The notes beneath the pieces were generated by a model that was given only the letters and a program-made list of their open reading frames with translations, had not been told where the DNA came from and searched no databases. A DNA stretch of 64,000 nucleotides from Psychrobacter sp. WY6 (GTDB lineage: Bacteria > Pseudomonadota > Gammaproteobacteria > Pseudomonadales > Moraxellaceae): NCBI RefSeq assembly GCF_018448495.1, contig NZ_CP049902.1, positions 1 through 64,000 on the forward strand, given 5' to 3'. Positions 51,792-63,080 of the stretch are shown piece after piece (within the stretch, counting starts at the first letter, position 1; each line of letters begins with the position of its first letter). A program made the translations under genes and the position numbers.

Positions 51792-53987
51792 ATGAGTCAA
51801 ACCTTACCCAAACTCAGCCATCATTTAGTCGATGAGGCTCAATACAATTTACTGCGCTCAGTAGGTTACCTCACTGCTGCTGAACGCCGTGATATTATTG
51901 ATGCCTGTGAGTTCGGTGATATTGCGCACATCAAAGATAAGCGTAAATCAGGAGAGCCTTATATCACCCACCCGATTGCGGTGGCCGAGATACTGGCAGG
52001 TTTTCGTTTGGATCGAGATACGATTATTGCAGCGATTTTGCATGATACGGTCGAAGACACCGAGGTGAGCGATGAGCAGATTGAGCAGCGCTATGGCAAA
52101 ATAGTGGCGAGACTGGTCGACGGTGTGACTAAGCTAAAGTCGTCCTCACACAATAAACAGCAAAACAAAGCAGCCACCTTTCATAAAATTTTGACAGCCA
52201 CCCTTGCCGACCCACGCGTATTGATTATTAAGCTTGCTGACCGCTTACATAATATGTCGACACTGGATGCAGTACGCCCAGAAAAACAACGCACCACAGC
52301 ACAAGAAACGTTGGATTTTTATGTGCCTTTTGCGCGGCTAATGGGTCTTAATGATATTGCCGATTATATCGAGGTGCTCTGTTATCGTAATCTTGATTCT
52401 GACATGTACAACAAACTGTCTGACAAGCTACTACAGCACGGGCTTGGGCGTAACTTTCAAAGAGAGGCCATCCATCGCTACTTGAGTATTGTCCTCAATA
52501 ATTTGGGGTTGAATGGTCTGGTTAAAGTTTTAGACAATCGCGTGGTCATCTACCGTCAGTTTTTCCGCAATCGCGGTGAAATCAATGCTCTACTCCGTCA
52601 TTATGCCTTTGAGATTGTCCTCGATAATGTCGAAGCCTGTGACAAGCTGGCCTATTACTTAAAAAAATACCAGATTGATGACTCTCATATCGCTGATAAT
52701 ATTCGTCGTCCGCTACCGGGTGGCAATCAATCACTCACGCTTATCTATGAGCGCGATAACGATGTCGTCAAAGTGACGATTTTGACCAAGCAAATGCAAA
52801 GCGCAGCGCGGCTTGGTGTCATTGGTGCAGAGCATGCCTCAGACGTTAGCCAATCGGTTATCCAAGCCTCATTACGCAATATGAAAGACTTGGTCGATGA
52901 AGACAGCTTAGATGAAAATAGCCCAGACTTTTCAGCGGCAGTCTCTACCATTAATGAGCTGATGGATTACCTACACTCCAGTAAAATCATCTGCTATAGT
53001 CCAAAGGGTCGCGCTTATGAGCTACCACAAGGCGCAACCGCGCTAGACTTTGCTTACGCTGTCGGACCGATGGTCGGCAATGTAGCCGTTGGCGCCAATA
53101 TCGATGGCAAAAAAGCCAAACTTGGCACAGTCGTTAAGAATGGGCAGCTGGTTGAAATAGAAGTCAATAGCCACTCAGAACCAAAAGCAGAATGGCTAGG
53201 ATTTGTCGTGACCAATAAAGCGCGTGAAGAGATTTTGCGTTGGTTTAAAGACTTGTCTCCTGCTGATAAGCAACACCATGGTCAACAAGCCTTAGATCGG
53301 GCGCTAAAAACCTATCAAAAAAGTCTCGATGACTTAACCGATAGTGATTGGAAAAACCTCACTGAATGGCGTGGCTTGACCGAAAAATCCGAACTATTCG
53401 AGCAAATAAGCTCTGGTACGTTATTACCACAGCTGGTAGTAACTCGCTTGTTTAGCGATGAAGTCAATGATTTGCAAGCACAAGAACACAGCGATGATAT
53501 GACCCAACCACAGCAGCTGATAGTCAATGCGTCTGGGGTTGAGCTTGATTTTGCCAATTGTTGTCATCCTATTTATGGTGACCCTATTGTCGGTCACTTG
53601 TCCCGTCACGGTCTGGTTGTTCATCGACACAAGTGCTTTTCACTTGACGATATTCGTAAAGACAATCCTTATCAGGTTATACAACTGCGCTGGCGTAATG
53701 ACAAGGCCGTAAAACAAGGTGACGCTGGCGAGTATGACATAAAAAATACCGGAAAAATTCGCTTTCCAGCCTATTTAAAACTATCTATTGCCCTCAGCGA
53801 CGAACAGATTACTGAAGTCATCTATCATTTACGCCAATTAAATATAGGGGTAGAAAAAGTAGATGTGCGTAGCAGTGACACCATCATCCATATCATCGTT
53901 CGCAGTCGCAATCATCTAGCACAAGGCATTCGCGAGCTACGCTCCTTGCTAGGTTTCCCAAACATCATCAGGCTGTATCAGCTGTAG
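51792..53987 (+). CDS. spoT: SpoT-type (p)ppGpp hydrolase with degenerate synthetase domain
   Basis: The HD hydrolase domain is intact: ITHPIAVAEILAG, ILHDTVEDTEV and IIKLADRLHNMSTLDA. The synthetase region (residues about 235-360) lacks the usual motifs. The RxKxxxSIxRK block is absent, YAFRIIV is replaced by YAFEIVLDN, the ANGYQSLHT loop by PGGNQSLTL, and EVQIRT by KVTILTK. TGS (YELPQGATALDFAYAV), a Cys-rich region (ANCCHPIYGDPIVGH) and a C-terminal ACT domain follow. Length is 731. A. baumannii SpoT is reported to be a hydrolase only; the same is inferred here. ridA follows downstream. Confidence 0.93.
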   Translation: MSQTLPKLSHHLVDEAQYNLLRSVGYLTAAERRDIIDACEFGDIAHIKDKRKSGEPYITHPIAVAEILAGFRLDRDTIIAAILHDTVEDTEVSDEQIEQRYGKIVARLVDGVTKLKSSSHNKQQNKAATFHKILTATLADPRVLIIKLADRLHNMSTLDAVRPEKQRTTAQETLDFYVPFARLMGLNDIADYIEVLCYRNLDSDMYNKLSDKLLQHGLGRNFQREAIHRYLSIVLNNLGLNGLVKVLDNRVVIYRQFFRNRGEINALLRHYAFEIVLDNVEACDKLAYYLKKYQIDDSHIADNIRRPLPGGNQSLTLIYERDNDVVKVTILTKQMQSAARLGVIGAEHASDVSQSVIQASLRNMKDLVDEDSLDENSPDFSAAVSTINELMDYLHSSKIICYSPKGRAYELPQGATALDFAYAVGPMVGNVAVGANIDGKKAKLGTVVKNGQLVEIEVNSHSEPKAEWLGFVVTNKAREEILRWFKDLSPADKQHHGQQALDRALKTYQKSLDDLTDSDWKNLTEWRGLTEKSELFEQISSGTLLPQLVVTRLFSDEVNDLQAQEHSDDMTQPQQLIVNASGVELDFANCCHPIYGDPIVGHLSRHGLVVHRHKCFSLDDIRKDNPYQVIQLRWRNDKAVKQGDAGEYDIKNTGKIRFPAYLKLSIALSDEQITEVIYHLRQLNIGVEKVDVRSSDTIIHIIVRSRNHLAQGIRELRSLLGFPNIIRLYQL

Positions 53988-54223
53988 TGCTGGTAACAAG
54001 GTGTAGTGCGCGTGATAAATTGCCACCAACACTCACTCAATAGAACATTGAATAATGGATTTAGAAAATTTTAGAAAGACCTGAAATAATGATAAACTGT
54101 GTTTTTTGATTTTTAGCAAATAAACGTAGAGCGTGTCATCATTTGTATGGTGAAAAACGAGATGTAAATGATGAATAATGCGCCCTTACCTACCAAACCA
54201 GAAAAAGATAAAAAGGATATAAT

Positions 54224-54604
54224 ATGACTCGTCAAACCATTCAAACTGATAAAGCACCTGCTGCCGTTGGTACTTATTCACAAGCCGTCAAAGTCGGTAA
54301 CACCGTCTATATTTCAGGACAATTGGGTTTTGACCCTGATGCCATGGAATTAAAAGAAGGTTTTAAAGCACAGGCTGAGCAAGTGTTCGAAAACATCAAA
54401 GCCATCTGTGAAGCGGCTGGTGGCAGCTTAAATGACGTAGTTAAATTTAACGTGTCATTGACTGATTTGAGTGATTTTGCGGCACTAAACGACGTGTTTG
54501 TTGCCAATTTGAGCGAGCCATATCCTGCCCGTGCAGCCGTCCAAGTAGCGGCGTTACCTAAAGGCGGTGTGGTCGAGATTGAGTCAATTTTATATATTGA
54601 GTAA
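54224..54604 (+). CDS. ridA: RidA family reactive intermediate deaminase
   Basis: RidA hydrolyses reactive enamine/imine products of PLP enzymes. The 126-residue product has APAAVGTYSQAVKVGN, ISGQLGFDP and PARAAVQVAALPKGG, with the conserved Arg. AAAAAGGAT precedes the ATG. ridA after spoT is a common pairing. Confidence 0.95.
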   Translation: MTRQTIQTDKAPAAVGTYSQAVKVGNTVYISGQLGFDPDAMELKEGFKAQAEQVFENIKAICEAAGGSLNDVVKFNVSLTDLSDFAALNDVFVANLSEPYPARAAVQVAALPKGGVVEIESILYIE

Positions 54605-54708
54605 CTTAAGCCATATCATCATGTAAATAGTAAGGCTTAATACATAGACGCACTTAATTCTCAAGTCATTACGCCAAAAAAGCCACTGCTAAAAAGTAAG
54701 GCCAGAGT

Positions 54709-54734
54709 AAGCCCAAATATCAATATTTGGGCTT
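54709..54734 (+). terminator. Terminator-like hairpin after ridA
   Basis: AAGCCCAAATAT pairs exactly with ATATTTGGGCTT around CA. The T-rich tail is weak, so function as a terminator is uncertain. Confidence 0.5.
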
Positions 54735-54768
54735 ATTGCTATTATTCTTATCAATATTACAATCTAGA

Positions 54769-54843
54769 TATCTAAAAGCTGGTTATCTAAAGACCATTTA
54801 TCTAAAAACTGTTTATCCAAAAACCATTTACCTGAAACTGGGA
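54769..54843 (+). repeat. 15-bp tandem repeat, five copies, before priA
   Basis: Units start at 54769, 54784, 54799, 54814 and 54829, with consensus TATCTAAAAACCATT. In the priA frame they read as a pentapeptide repeat (YLKAG, YLKTI, YLKTV, YPKTI, YLKLG). Confidence 0.85.
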
Positions 54844-54852
54844 ACGCATTCT

Positions 54853-57119
54853 ATGTTGGTACAAGTTGCTCTACCCGTGCCCCTTTATCGGGGATTTGAC
54901 TATAGCATACCAGCAGATATAAACGCCTTCTCAAGCCCTTCTTTACCTCATATTGGCTGCCGTGTCGAAGTATCCTTTGGTCGTCAAACTTTAATCGGTA
55001 TCGTCGTCGCTCATATTCCAGAAGCAAATAGCAGCGTGCCACTTAATAAGCTAAAACCTATCAATAAATGCTTAGATGCTGAGCCTATTTGGACGCCAGT
55101 ATGCTAAAGCTGGCACATTGGCTGGCGCGTTATTATCACTACCCGCTTGGTGACGTTTTAGCAGTCATGCTGCCAACGCTCGTTCGTCAAGGTAAGCCGC
55201 TGGATTTACTGATTACCCATTGGCGAATTTTGCCGCAGGTAAGCGACGATGACTTTCGTGCCAACGCCAAAAAACAAAAACAACTTTGATATGCTTAAGC
55301 TGCATGGCGAGCGCGGCGCGAGTGAAGATGTTTTATTACTAGAGGGCATGGAGAGGAGTTTTTTAAAGGCGCTCGAAGACAAAGGTTTAATCGAGCGCTA
55401 TATTCAGACCAAACAAGCACCTGCGCCTGTTAAATTAGCAAAAATGCCCCTTGATCTCAATGACGAGCAACAACTCGCCGTTACCGCCATTATTGCGGCT
55501 CATGAAGCCAATCGCTACACGGGATTTTTATTAAATGGCATCACTGGTAGTGGCAAGACAGAAGTCTATCTGCAAGCGATGCAAGCCGTATTGGACGCTG
55601 GCAAGCAGGTATTGATTTTGGTACCAGAGATTGGATTGACACCGCAAACGCGTGCGCGTTTCGCCAGTCGCTTTGCCGCTCACTTGTCTTATTGCATTCT
55701 GGCATGAACAATATCGCTTACAAGGTTGGCAAGATTGCCGTACCGGTCATGCTCAAATCATTATTGGCACGCGCTCAGCAGTGCTCCCCTTTGCAGATTT
55801 GGGCTTAATTGTCGTTGATGAGCGCATGTTCTTATAAGCAGCAAGATACCTTGCGCTATCATGCCGCTGACGTCGCGCTGTATCGTGGACTACAAGCCAA
55901 TATCCCTGTCGTATTGGGTACGGCGACGCCATCTCTTGAGCATCTAAAACTGGTCGATGACGGTAAGCTGGTGGAGTGCCAACTGCAAACTCGTCCCGGT
56001 AATGCGAAGCTTGCAACCATGCAGCTGATTGATGCGCGCCTGAAAAGTACTCATCAACAAACGACGGACGAAGGCGCGCGCTATGATACTGGGCTGACCG
56101 ATTGCTGATTGGGGCAATACGGCAAACGCTAGAAGCGGGCGATCAAGTATTAATATTTTTAAACCGTCGCGGCTATGCGCCAGTTTTGCTATGCGAAGCT
56201 TGCGGTTGGCAAGCAGATTGTCCGCGCTGCGACGCGCATCTAACCGTTCATTACAATAGCCAGTCCCAACACAACGCTTATAGTAGCTCCTATTTAAAAT
56301 GCCACCACTGCGACTGGCAAGCCTATATTCCGACAGTTTGCCCGGATTGTGGCAGTCAAAATTTGGATGCCAAAGGGATGGGCACGACGAGGCTCAGCGA
56401 AAACCTGCATGCGATTTTTGCCAATCCGCAAACCAGCAAAGAGCTATATCCCATTATCCAAATCGATCGCGATACCACCAGACGTAAAGACAGTTGGGAG
56501 AATATCTATCAGCGTATCAATCAAGGTAATCCTGCCATCTTGGTTGGCACGCAGATGGTCGCCAAAGGTCATCATTTCCCTAATGTTACGCTTGTCTGCT
56601 TACCAAACGCCGATCGTGGTTTCTTGTCCGCCGACTTTCGCTCGCCGGAACATACTGCGCAATTGATGATTCAGGTCGCAGGACGTGCCGGTCGCGGTGA
56701 TAAATCTGGTCGTGTACTCATTCAAACGCTGCAACCAGACAATGAATTATTATTGAAACTGGTCAAAGATGGTATTTGTTTTTTGCTCGCGAGCTATTGC
56801 AAGAGCGTAAAATGATGGGTTTACCACCGCATAGCTATGCTGCCTTGATACGCTGTGAAGGCAAAACCCTTGCCGCCACGACGCAAGCCCTTAAAGATGC
56901 GATTGCCATTTTGCCAAATGGTCATAATCTCGCCGTACTAGGACCTATCGATGCACCAATGAGCAAAAGAATAGCCGTTACCACGTACAACTGCTACTTT
57001 TAGGCAAAGACAGACAGCAATTGCATCGGGTATTACAGCATTGGTGGCAGCCTGTACTTGCCCTTCCAAGCGCCAAATATCTGAAGCTGACCCTGGATAT
57101 CGACCCTGTTGGTTGGTAG
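54853..57119 (+). CDS. priA: Primosomal protein N' PriA (many frameshifts)
   Basis: PriA is the superfamily 2 helicase that restarts stalled replication forks. From ATG 54853 it opens [20 protein letters not shown]. Walker A is [15 protein letters not shown] and the Cys-rich zinc region is [18 protein letters not shown] with CHHCDWQ and [19 protein letters not shown] and [15 protein letters not shown] follow, and it ends TLDIDPVGW. The frame changes at about 55095, 55270, 55690, 55822-55835, 56090, 56775 and 56985. Adding one A at about 55825 and one at 55834 restores DEAHDSYKQQD, the DEAH box. Merged length is about 755 residues. Confidence 0.9.
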
Positions 57120-57379
57120 CCAACGTCTAACCATCACTCTTCAATTCGGATTATCACTTTATCGCTGTCCGCTACTAGGGCTTGTGCCCATTTAGAGGAT
57201 AGTTGATTGAATTGAGGACACACCTAAAGAACGCTATTCGAAATAGTAACCAATGGTTTACTGCCTAGATACAGCAAGCATTATTAAATATGAAATTCTT
57301 TATATCTGGCTAGTCCGCGTACAGCAAGCCCAGCCTTATAAGCAATCAAATTTCCTCTTCTGTCATTCTGAGTGTTGTT

Positions 57380-58534
57380 ATGAGTCAAAATAAATCAACG
57401 CTGAACAAGGCAATCATTCTCATCAGAATGATACTGTTAATGTGGCTAACCATCTGCATAAAGATGATGAGAGCAACTACACTCATGACAATCAAGCCTC
57501 TCACGATCACGATGAACACTTAGAGCAAACAACAGCCCCGCGAGATACCAAGGGCTATCAGCGTACTTTGCTGTTTAGCTTTATCATTATCACAGGCTAT
57601 AGTTTATTGAAGCCATCGGTGGCTGGCTGACTGGCAGTTGGCGCTATTATCTGATGCAGGTCACATGCTCAGTGATGCAATCGCACTTGGCGCCACTCTG
57701 ATGGCATTTAAAATTGGAGAAAAAGCAGCCACTCATCAAAGACGTTTGGTTATAAACGCTTTGAGATTTTAGTCGCAACAGTCAATGGTGCGACGCTGGT
57801 CATTATTGCGCTAATGATTTTTTATGAGGCGATTAAGCGCTTCAATTCACCGCCTGAAATTGCTACCCAAGGCATGCTTATCGTTGCTACTATCGGTTGG
57901 TCAATATTTTGGTCGCTTGGCTGATGCATCGAGGCAGTCGTGGTGGAGATGCACATGGACACAGTCATGCTGGTAGTCATAAAGGCAGTCTTGAAGACAC
58001 TCAAGGAAAAAATGCGAGTAAAGCACCGGTCAATCTTAATATGCAAAGTGCTACCTGCATGTATTGAGTGACTTAATGGGTTCGGTTGCCGCTATTGTTG
58101 CCGCGCTTTTGATGATGAGCTTCGGCTGGGTTTGGGCGGATGCAGCGGCCTCGGTGATTGTCGCGATACTGATATTATTTAGTGGTTATCGCGTTGTGCG
58201 TGATTCCGTACATATTTTGATGGAAGGCACGCCAGAAGGCATATCCTTAGTGGATGTCGAAAAAAAACTGCTTACCCATCCACAAGTACAAGAAGTCCAT
58301 GATTTGCATGTTTGGAGTATTACCAGTGGTCTAAATGCCTTATCTTGTCACGTCGTTGTCGATGGTGAGATGAGTATTCATGAATCCAGCATATTGATTG
58401 CCAATTTAGAACAAAGCTTGCTTGAACTCGGCATCCATCATGCGACCATTCAGGTAGAAAGCGCATCACATCCGCAAACTGAGACACATAGCGATGCGCT
58501 GGTCTGCGATCTCAGAACAACAAACAGAGGGTAA
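57380..58534 (+). CDS. Cation diffusion facilitator transporter (ZitB/CzcD-like; several frameshifts)
   Basis: CDF proteins export Zn or other divalent cations. The N-terminal 50 residues are His/Asp-rich (NHLHKDDESNYTHDNQAS, HDHDEH), a metal-binding tail. Membrane metal sites are the DAGHMLSDAIAL and HVLSDLMGS motifs. A second His-rich loop (HGHSHAGSHKG) and a cytoplasmic C-terminal domain (VQEVHDLHVWSITSG) follow. The start is ATG 57380. Frame changes near 57420-57440, 57600-57650, 57755, 57900 and 58055 link the parts. Merged length is about 385. Confidence 0.85.
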
Positions 58535-59146
58535 TAATCATATTGGTCACAATCATTAAGCATGAGGCATTGAAAATCAGACTTTGAAAGTCAGACATTA
58601 AACATTGAAAAGACCATTTTTCATTCAAGTATCAATTTAAACGTCGCCTATGATTGGTGACATTTTATCAAGTGACGGCAATCATAACGCCATATGCACC
58701 ACATTAGCCAAAGCGCTGTTATTAACTAAATACCTAACCCCAACGATAAGAATATGATTCGAATCCAAAAATCTCATACGTCAGTCCTGATGTGCGTTAC
58801 ATAATCAGATGTCAAATAACCAGCTGCCATATATGACGTAAGCGGCGACCAAGATCCAAATAACCGCGCCAGTCCTGCCCGAAAATCCTTAAAATTATTT
58901 TGCTAAAAGTCTTCAATAATCCGCGCAACTTACTATCAGTGGACGAATCATCATGCATGAATATAACTTCTTACGCGCCAACATAAACAGGCTTTATTTT
59001 AAATAAGTATATCACGCCGATTTTTAGCATTGTAATGGCACGTTAAAAATGATGGGAAATTTAGCCTCACCGCCATATTTTTCATATAAATTCTGTATAC
59101 TTAAAGCTGAAACACCCAATTTACCACTAATGGATGATTTTCTGCC
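58535..59146. other. Intergenic region, 612 bp
   Basis: No strong gene is seen. A weak minus-strand ORF is listed at 58812-58958. The stretch is AT-rich with no clear repeats. Confidence 0.4.
58812..58958 (-). CDS. Possible small basic protein (48 aa)
   Basis: The ORF starts MHDDSSTDSKLRGLLKTF and ends LRHIWQLVI. It is helical, with a basic middle (DWRGYLDLGRRLRHIW). A neighbouring frame could extend it (SDYVTHIRTDV), and the region has other frame errors. No ribosome binding site is clear. Confidence 0.3.
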   Translation of the reverse strand: MHDDSSTDSKLRGLLKTFSKIILRIFGQDWRGYLDLGRRLRHIWQLVI

Positions 59147-59848
59147 ATGTCGAGACGCTCAGCTCCTTTTGTTGCTCCAAGCCACATTGATGACCCTATC
59201 TCAGCAGAGGGTAAAAAGCATGCCAAAGCATTGTTATCGACGCTGCAAGAAGACATTGCTAGCTTTCGAGATGAGCAGTTTCCGCCTGATATTTTGCGTC
59301 AAGTTCGTGACATGCCAATTTATGAAGGCAATATCGCCGAAGTCCAAGCCTATCAGCAGCGTTGGCATAATCTGCTTGAGCGCGCCATAGCGTTTTATCC
59401 TGCTGCCAATCTACCGCCCGATCATCTGCCGCTACCAGCCAGCCTTGGGATACCGCAATTTATCTATCATGTGCAAAGGCTACATTTGACCAAGACCCGT
59501 GCAAAGAATCCAAAAGCTTCGGTTCGGTCGGTGCGCTTACTTAAGTGTGGTGATTATAGTGCTGATGAAATTGCGCGTATGAGTGCCGTATTTGATAATG
59601 ATGATGAGGCGCGTTTGGTGGCGCATCGTGAATTTATTGATTTGCGCGCCTATGTATTTTGCCGTGATAGCAATGGCGAGATGCTGGAGCCTGAACGCGT
59701 GCGTTTTTATCGAACGGGGCTTATCGTCCATGCGCTGCCCGATTTCAAAATCGTAGACAGTCGCCAGACCCCGCGTAAGCGTCGTAACGATGCTTATAAC
59801 AATCCACTTGCCGATAATGGTGTGTGGAAGATTTATCGTAAAAAATAA
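59147..59848 (+). CDS. Conserved protein of unknown function
   Basis: The 233-residue product is soluble, with no membrane segment. It has a helical N-terminal half (GKKHAKALLSTLQEDIASF, EVQAYQQRWHNLLERAIAFY) and a C-terminal half with VRFYRTGLIVHALPDFKIV and a basic end (TPRKRRND). I do not recognise a family. Confidence 0.7.
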   Translation: MSRRSAPFVAPSHIDDPISAEGKKHAKALLSTLQEDIASFRDEQFPPDILRQVRDMPIYEGNIAEVQAYQQRWHNLLERAIAFYPAANLPPDHLPLPASLGIPQFIYHVQRLHLTKTRAKNPKASVRSVRLLKCGDYSADEIARMSAVFDNDDEARLVAHREFIDLRAYVFCRDSNGEMLEPERVRFYRTGLIVHALPDFKIVDSRQTPRKRRNDAYNNPLADNGVWKIYRKK

Positions 59849-59923
59849 CGTATGCTAAGATTTTTTATTTTTGCCATGCCCGTATTGTACCGCTTATTTT
59901 ATCATGACTGCTAAGGATTCCAG

Positions 59924-61797
59924 ATGTTCGCTGCCGCCACCGGCTCACCAAATTTAATGTTACAAGCTACAATCTTCTTAGGAGCAGCCCTGCTCTTTGT
60001 ACCCCTTGGTAAACGTTTTGGCATTGCGACGGTCTTAGGTTATCTCATTACAGGATTGATATTGGGGCCCAGTGGTCTAGACGTCGCAGGCGATGCTGAG
60101 AGCTTGTTGCACTTCTCTGAGTTTGGCGTGGTCATGCTGCTATTCATTATCGGACTTGAGCTGCAACCCTCACGATTATGGGCACTGCGGCGTTCGATAT
60201 TTGTCCTCGGTGGTTTACAAGTCGGTCTGACTGGCACATTATTAATGGGGCTGTTACATCAAATTTTTGGCTTACAGCTCGATACTGCTTTTATCGTCGG
60301 TTTTGGCCTTGCCTTGTCGTCCACAGCTTTTGTACTACAAATACTGACTGAAAAACAGCAGCTTTCTAGCACCCACGGTCGTGAAGCGTTCACGATTTTA
60401 TTATTCCAAGATATTGCAGTTATCCCTTTGTTAGCCGTCATTCCTTTCCTATCAGGGGTGCGCGAACAAAGTTATGATTTGATTTATTTTGGCAAAGTTT
60501 TTGCGGTTTTTGCTGGACTGATTTTTGCTAGTCGTTATGTCGTTTCCCTTCTTTAAGTTTGTAGCCTCTAGTGGTGCATCAGAACTGCTGACCGCCGTTG
60601 CGCTATTTATCGTGATGGGTGTGTCTATTTTGATGGGTCAAATTGGTTTATCCATGGCATTGGGTGCTTTTTTGACAGGGGTACTGCTCGCAGATTCTGA
60701 GTATCGCCATGAGCTAGAAGCCAGTATTGAGCCATTTAAAGGATTGCTACTTGGCTTGTTTTTTATGTCGGTCGGTATGCTGACTGATGTCAAACTTATC
60801 TTGGCAAAACCTATCTTTATCATCGGCTGTGCAATGGCATTGATGGCTATCAAATTTGGTGTCATTACCGCCATTGCAAAGATATCAGGCAATCGCTGGC
60901 CAACCAGTATAAGACTGGGTGTGACGCTCGCTCAAGGTGGTGAATTTGCTTTTGTTTTATTCAGTGTTGCTACTGCTCAAAATGTGTTGCGACCTGAGCT
61001 TGCCAACACTCTGAACCTTATCGTCACTATCTCCATGGCACTCACACCGTTGGCATTTTTGTTACTTGAGAAAATCGGTGAGCCGTTATTTGCCAAAAGC
61101 AAACCCAGCCGCGAATACGATGCCATCCCCGATCATGAACATCAAGTCATTATTGCTGGCTTTGGGCGCGTTGGTCAGATTATCGGTCGTGTACTACGCA
61201 TGCACAACATCGAATTTACCGCCATTGAACGCTCAGCGAATCGCGTCGATTTCGTTCGTAAATTTGGTAACCAAGTCTATTACGGCGACCCAAAAAACCC
61301 TGAGATATTGCGCGCGGCTGGTATTAAAAAAGCCCGTGTGTTATTTTAGCCATCGATGATTTAGAGCGCTCTATCACCACGGCTCAATACTTACGTAAAA
61401 ACTATCCAGACTTGGTCTTGGCACGGGCACGTGACCGTCAGCATTATTATCGATTGCGTGAGGTCGGTGTGCGTCATATTTGGCGTGAGACTTACCTATC
61501 CTTGGATATGTCGCGTGAGTCGCTACAACTGCTTGGCATCTCACCAGAAAAAGCGCGCGAGACGGTGCAAACCTTCCGCGATTACGACGCGACTTGATTG
61601 AACGTCAGCAAGCGATCTACTGATGAAGCCAGCATGATTGAATCCGCACAATCAGCGATGGCAGAGCTAGAAAGCTTGTTTGATGAAGACATTGATAAAG
61701 CCCGAAAAATGGACTTAACAGATTTTTATGACGCGCTAAAAGTAAAGCAACACCCGTTGATAAAAAGGACGATGTTGCAACTGACTCTAACACCTAA
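59924..61797 (+). CDS. kefB: Kef-type K+/H+ antiporter (CPA2) with TrkA-N domain (frameshifted)
   Basis: The membrane part has about 12 helices with FGLALSSTAFVLQIL and LLFQDIAVIPLLA, and ALGAFLTGVLLADS. The RCK domain starts VIIAGFGRVGQIIGR and binds nucleotide. Frame changes lie near 60535-60545, 61343-61347, 61588, 61620 and 61750; the last gives TPVDKKDDVATDSNT and a stop at 61795. Merged length is about 624 residues. Kef systems are usually gated by glutathione. Whether it is KefB or KefC cannot be told. No kefF/G subunit is adjacent. Confidence 0.88.
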
Positions 61798-61867
61798 ATA
61801 TTTATATATTTTAAAGCGTGTTTGATGATTCACAAATAGTCGTGTCATGGTTAAATCATCAACATGC

Positions 61868-62782
61868 CTAATCGGCATACAGCTTGCTGGTGCCAGTTTC
61901 TTATTTAGTGAACTTGTACAGTTCCAACTATCGCTGTCTGGCACATGGTAAAAAACCAGTGTCTGCTGATTTAGATAGCGGATAGGGAACTGAACTTTGT
62001 ATGGTCGCAATGACTGCACAATCCGTTTCTACTACGCCAGCGGCCTCTTTATCGATATCAATTCGTATCTGCTGAGTGCCTGTATCGATAGGAAATCCAT
62101 TGGACTTGCCCTGTCTGTTGATAAATCAGTGCCACACGATTTTGTGCCGTTTTGGCTATATCATACGCATCGAACAGCACTTCATTGGCTTTTGGCTTGG
62201 CAATAATTGGCAGAAACTGTATCTTAATGACCATTAAAGCAAAAGCAAAAATACCAAACCCCAATCCTAACCCAAATAAACTGACCCCACCTTCTCGGCG
62301 CAGATGCACCTTTTGCGCTGCTTCATCACGCGGATAATCATAGCATCTGCAATCTCACGTCGCGCCATGCGGTAATTAATACGCATCCGTCCAACGCGCC
62401 ACCATGAACGACCAAAATAACCAAATGATCGCGGCTATACCTATGCGTGTCGCCATCTGGTAAGCATCAGGATGAAGGACATTGCCAAAAATTCAAACGC
62501 AACCAATACCAGTGCCACTGAGCTGAATAAACGACCAGCCAGCCACGCTATAGACATCGCATCCATATAGCGTTTGCGATAGAGGAGCCAAGGAAACGTC
62601 ACAAAAATGCTGCCCATGCCATTTTGGCGAAAGATAACCTTGTGCATCGAACTGCTCCAAAGCGTTTTAGATAATACTGGGCTACGGTGACCGATGAACC
62701 ATTTATCAAGTTGTGTACGCTTAGCAGGAGTCAGCTGTTCTTGGTAAAAAGGGGGCGGCGAATCCGTCTCGATAAATAGCAT
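61868..62782 (-). CDS. DUF2628 membrane protein fused to a pilin-like C-terminal domain (frameshifted)
   Basis: The N-terminal part is DUF2628 (MGSIFVTFPWLLYRKRYMDA, then AYYRMARREIADA and DYPRDEAAQ). After LRREGGVSLFGLGLG comes a hydrophobic helix and a pilin-like region (AYDIAKTAQNRVALIYQQTG) that ends with paired Cys, WNCTSSLNKKLAPASC. The frame changes near 62444, 62370, 62340, 62095 and 61970. The end is uncertain (about 61868). Such fusions are known in Moraxellaceae; the job is not established. Confidence 0.7.
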
Positions 62783-63080
62783 AGATGACCCCTATTAACG
62801 ATGAAGAAAAATTTAAATCCATTACTCACTTTATATGATAACGCCAAAACCGATGTGCAGAACAGTAAAACGACAGATAAATACCGCTAATTCAATGTAA
62901 AAGAGCGTCAAGGCAGCCGAATGGCAATCTATATGTGATACGTCAAACAAGGTCAACGCTTTCACTCTTTTATGCTGGATCAGCGATAACAATATTAAAA
63001 AAGGATTGTGCGTTCACAGCTGTATAGATTTAACTTATAATAAGCATACATCACCCATTTTATTAAGCCTTGTCAATCCT

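Noticed and set aside
55822..55840. Loss of the PriA DEAH box
   Set aside because: Adding one base at each of two places gives DEAHDSYKQQD exactly, so the motif is probably intact.
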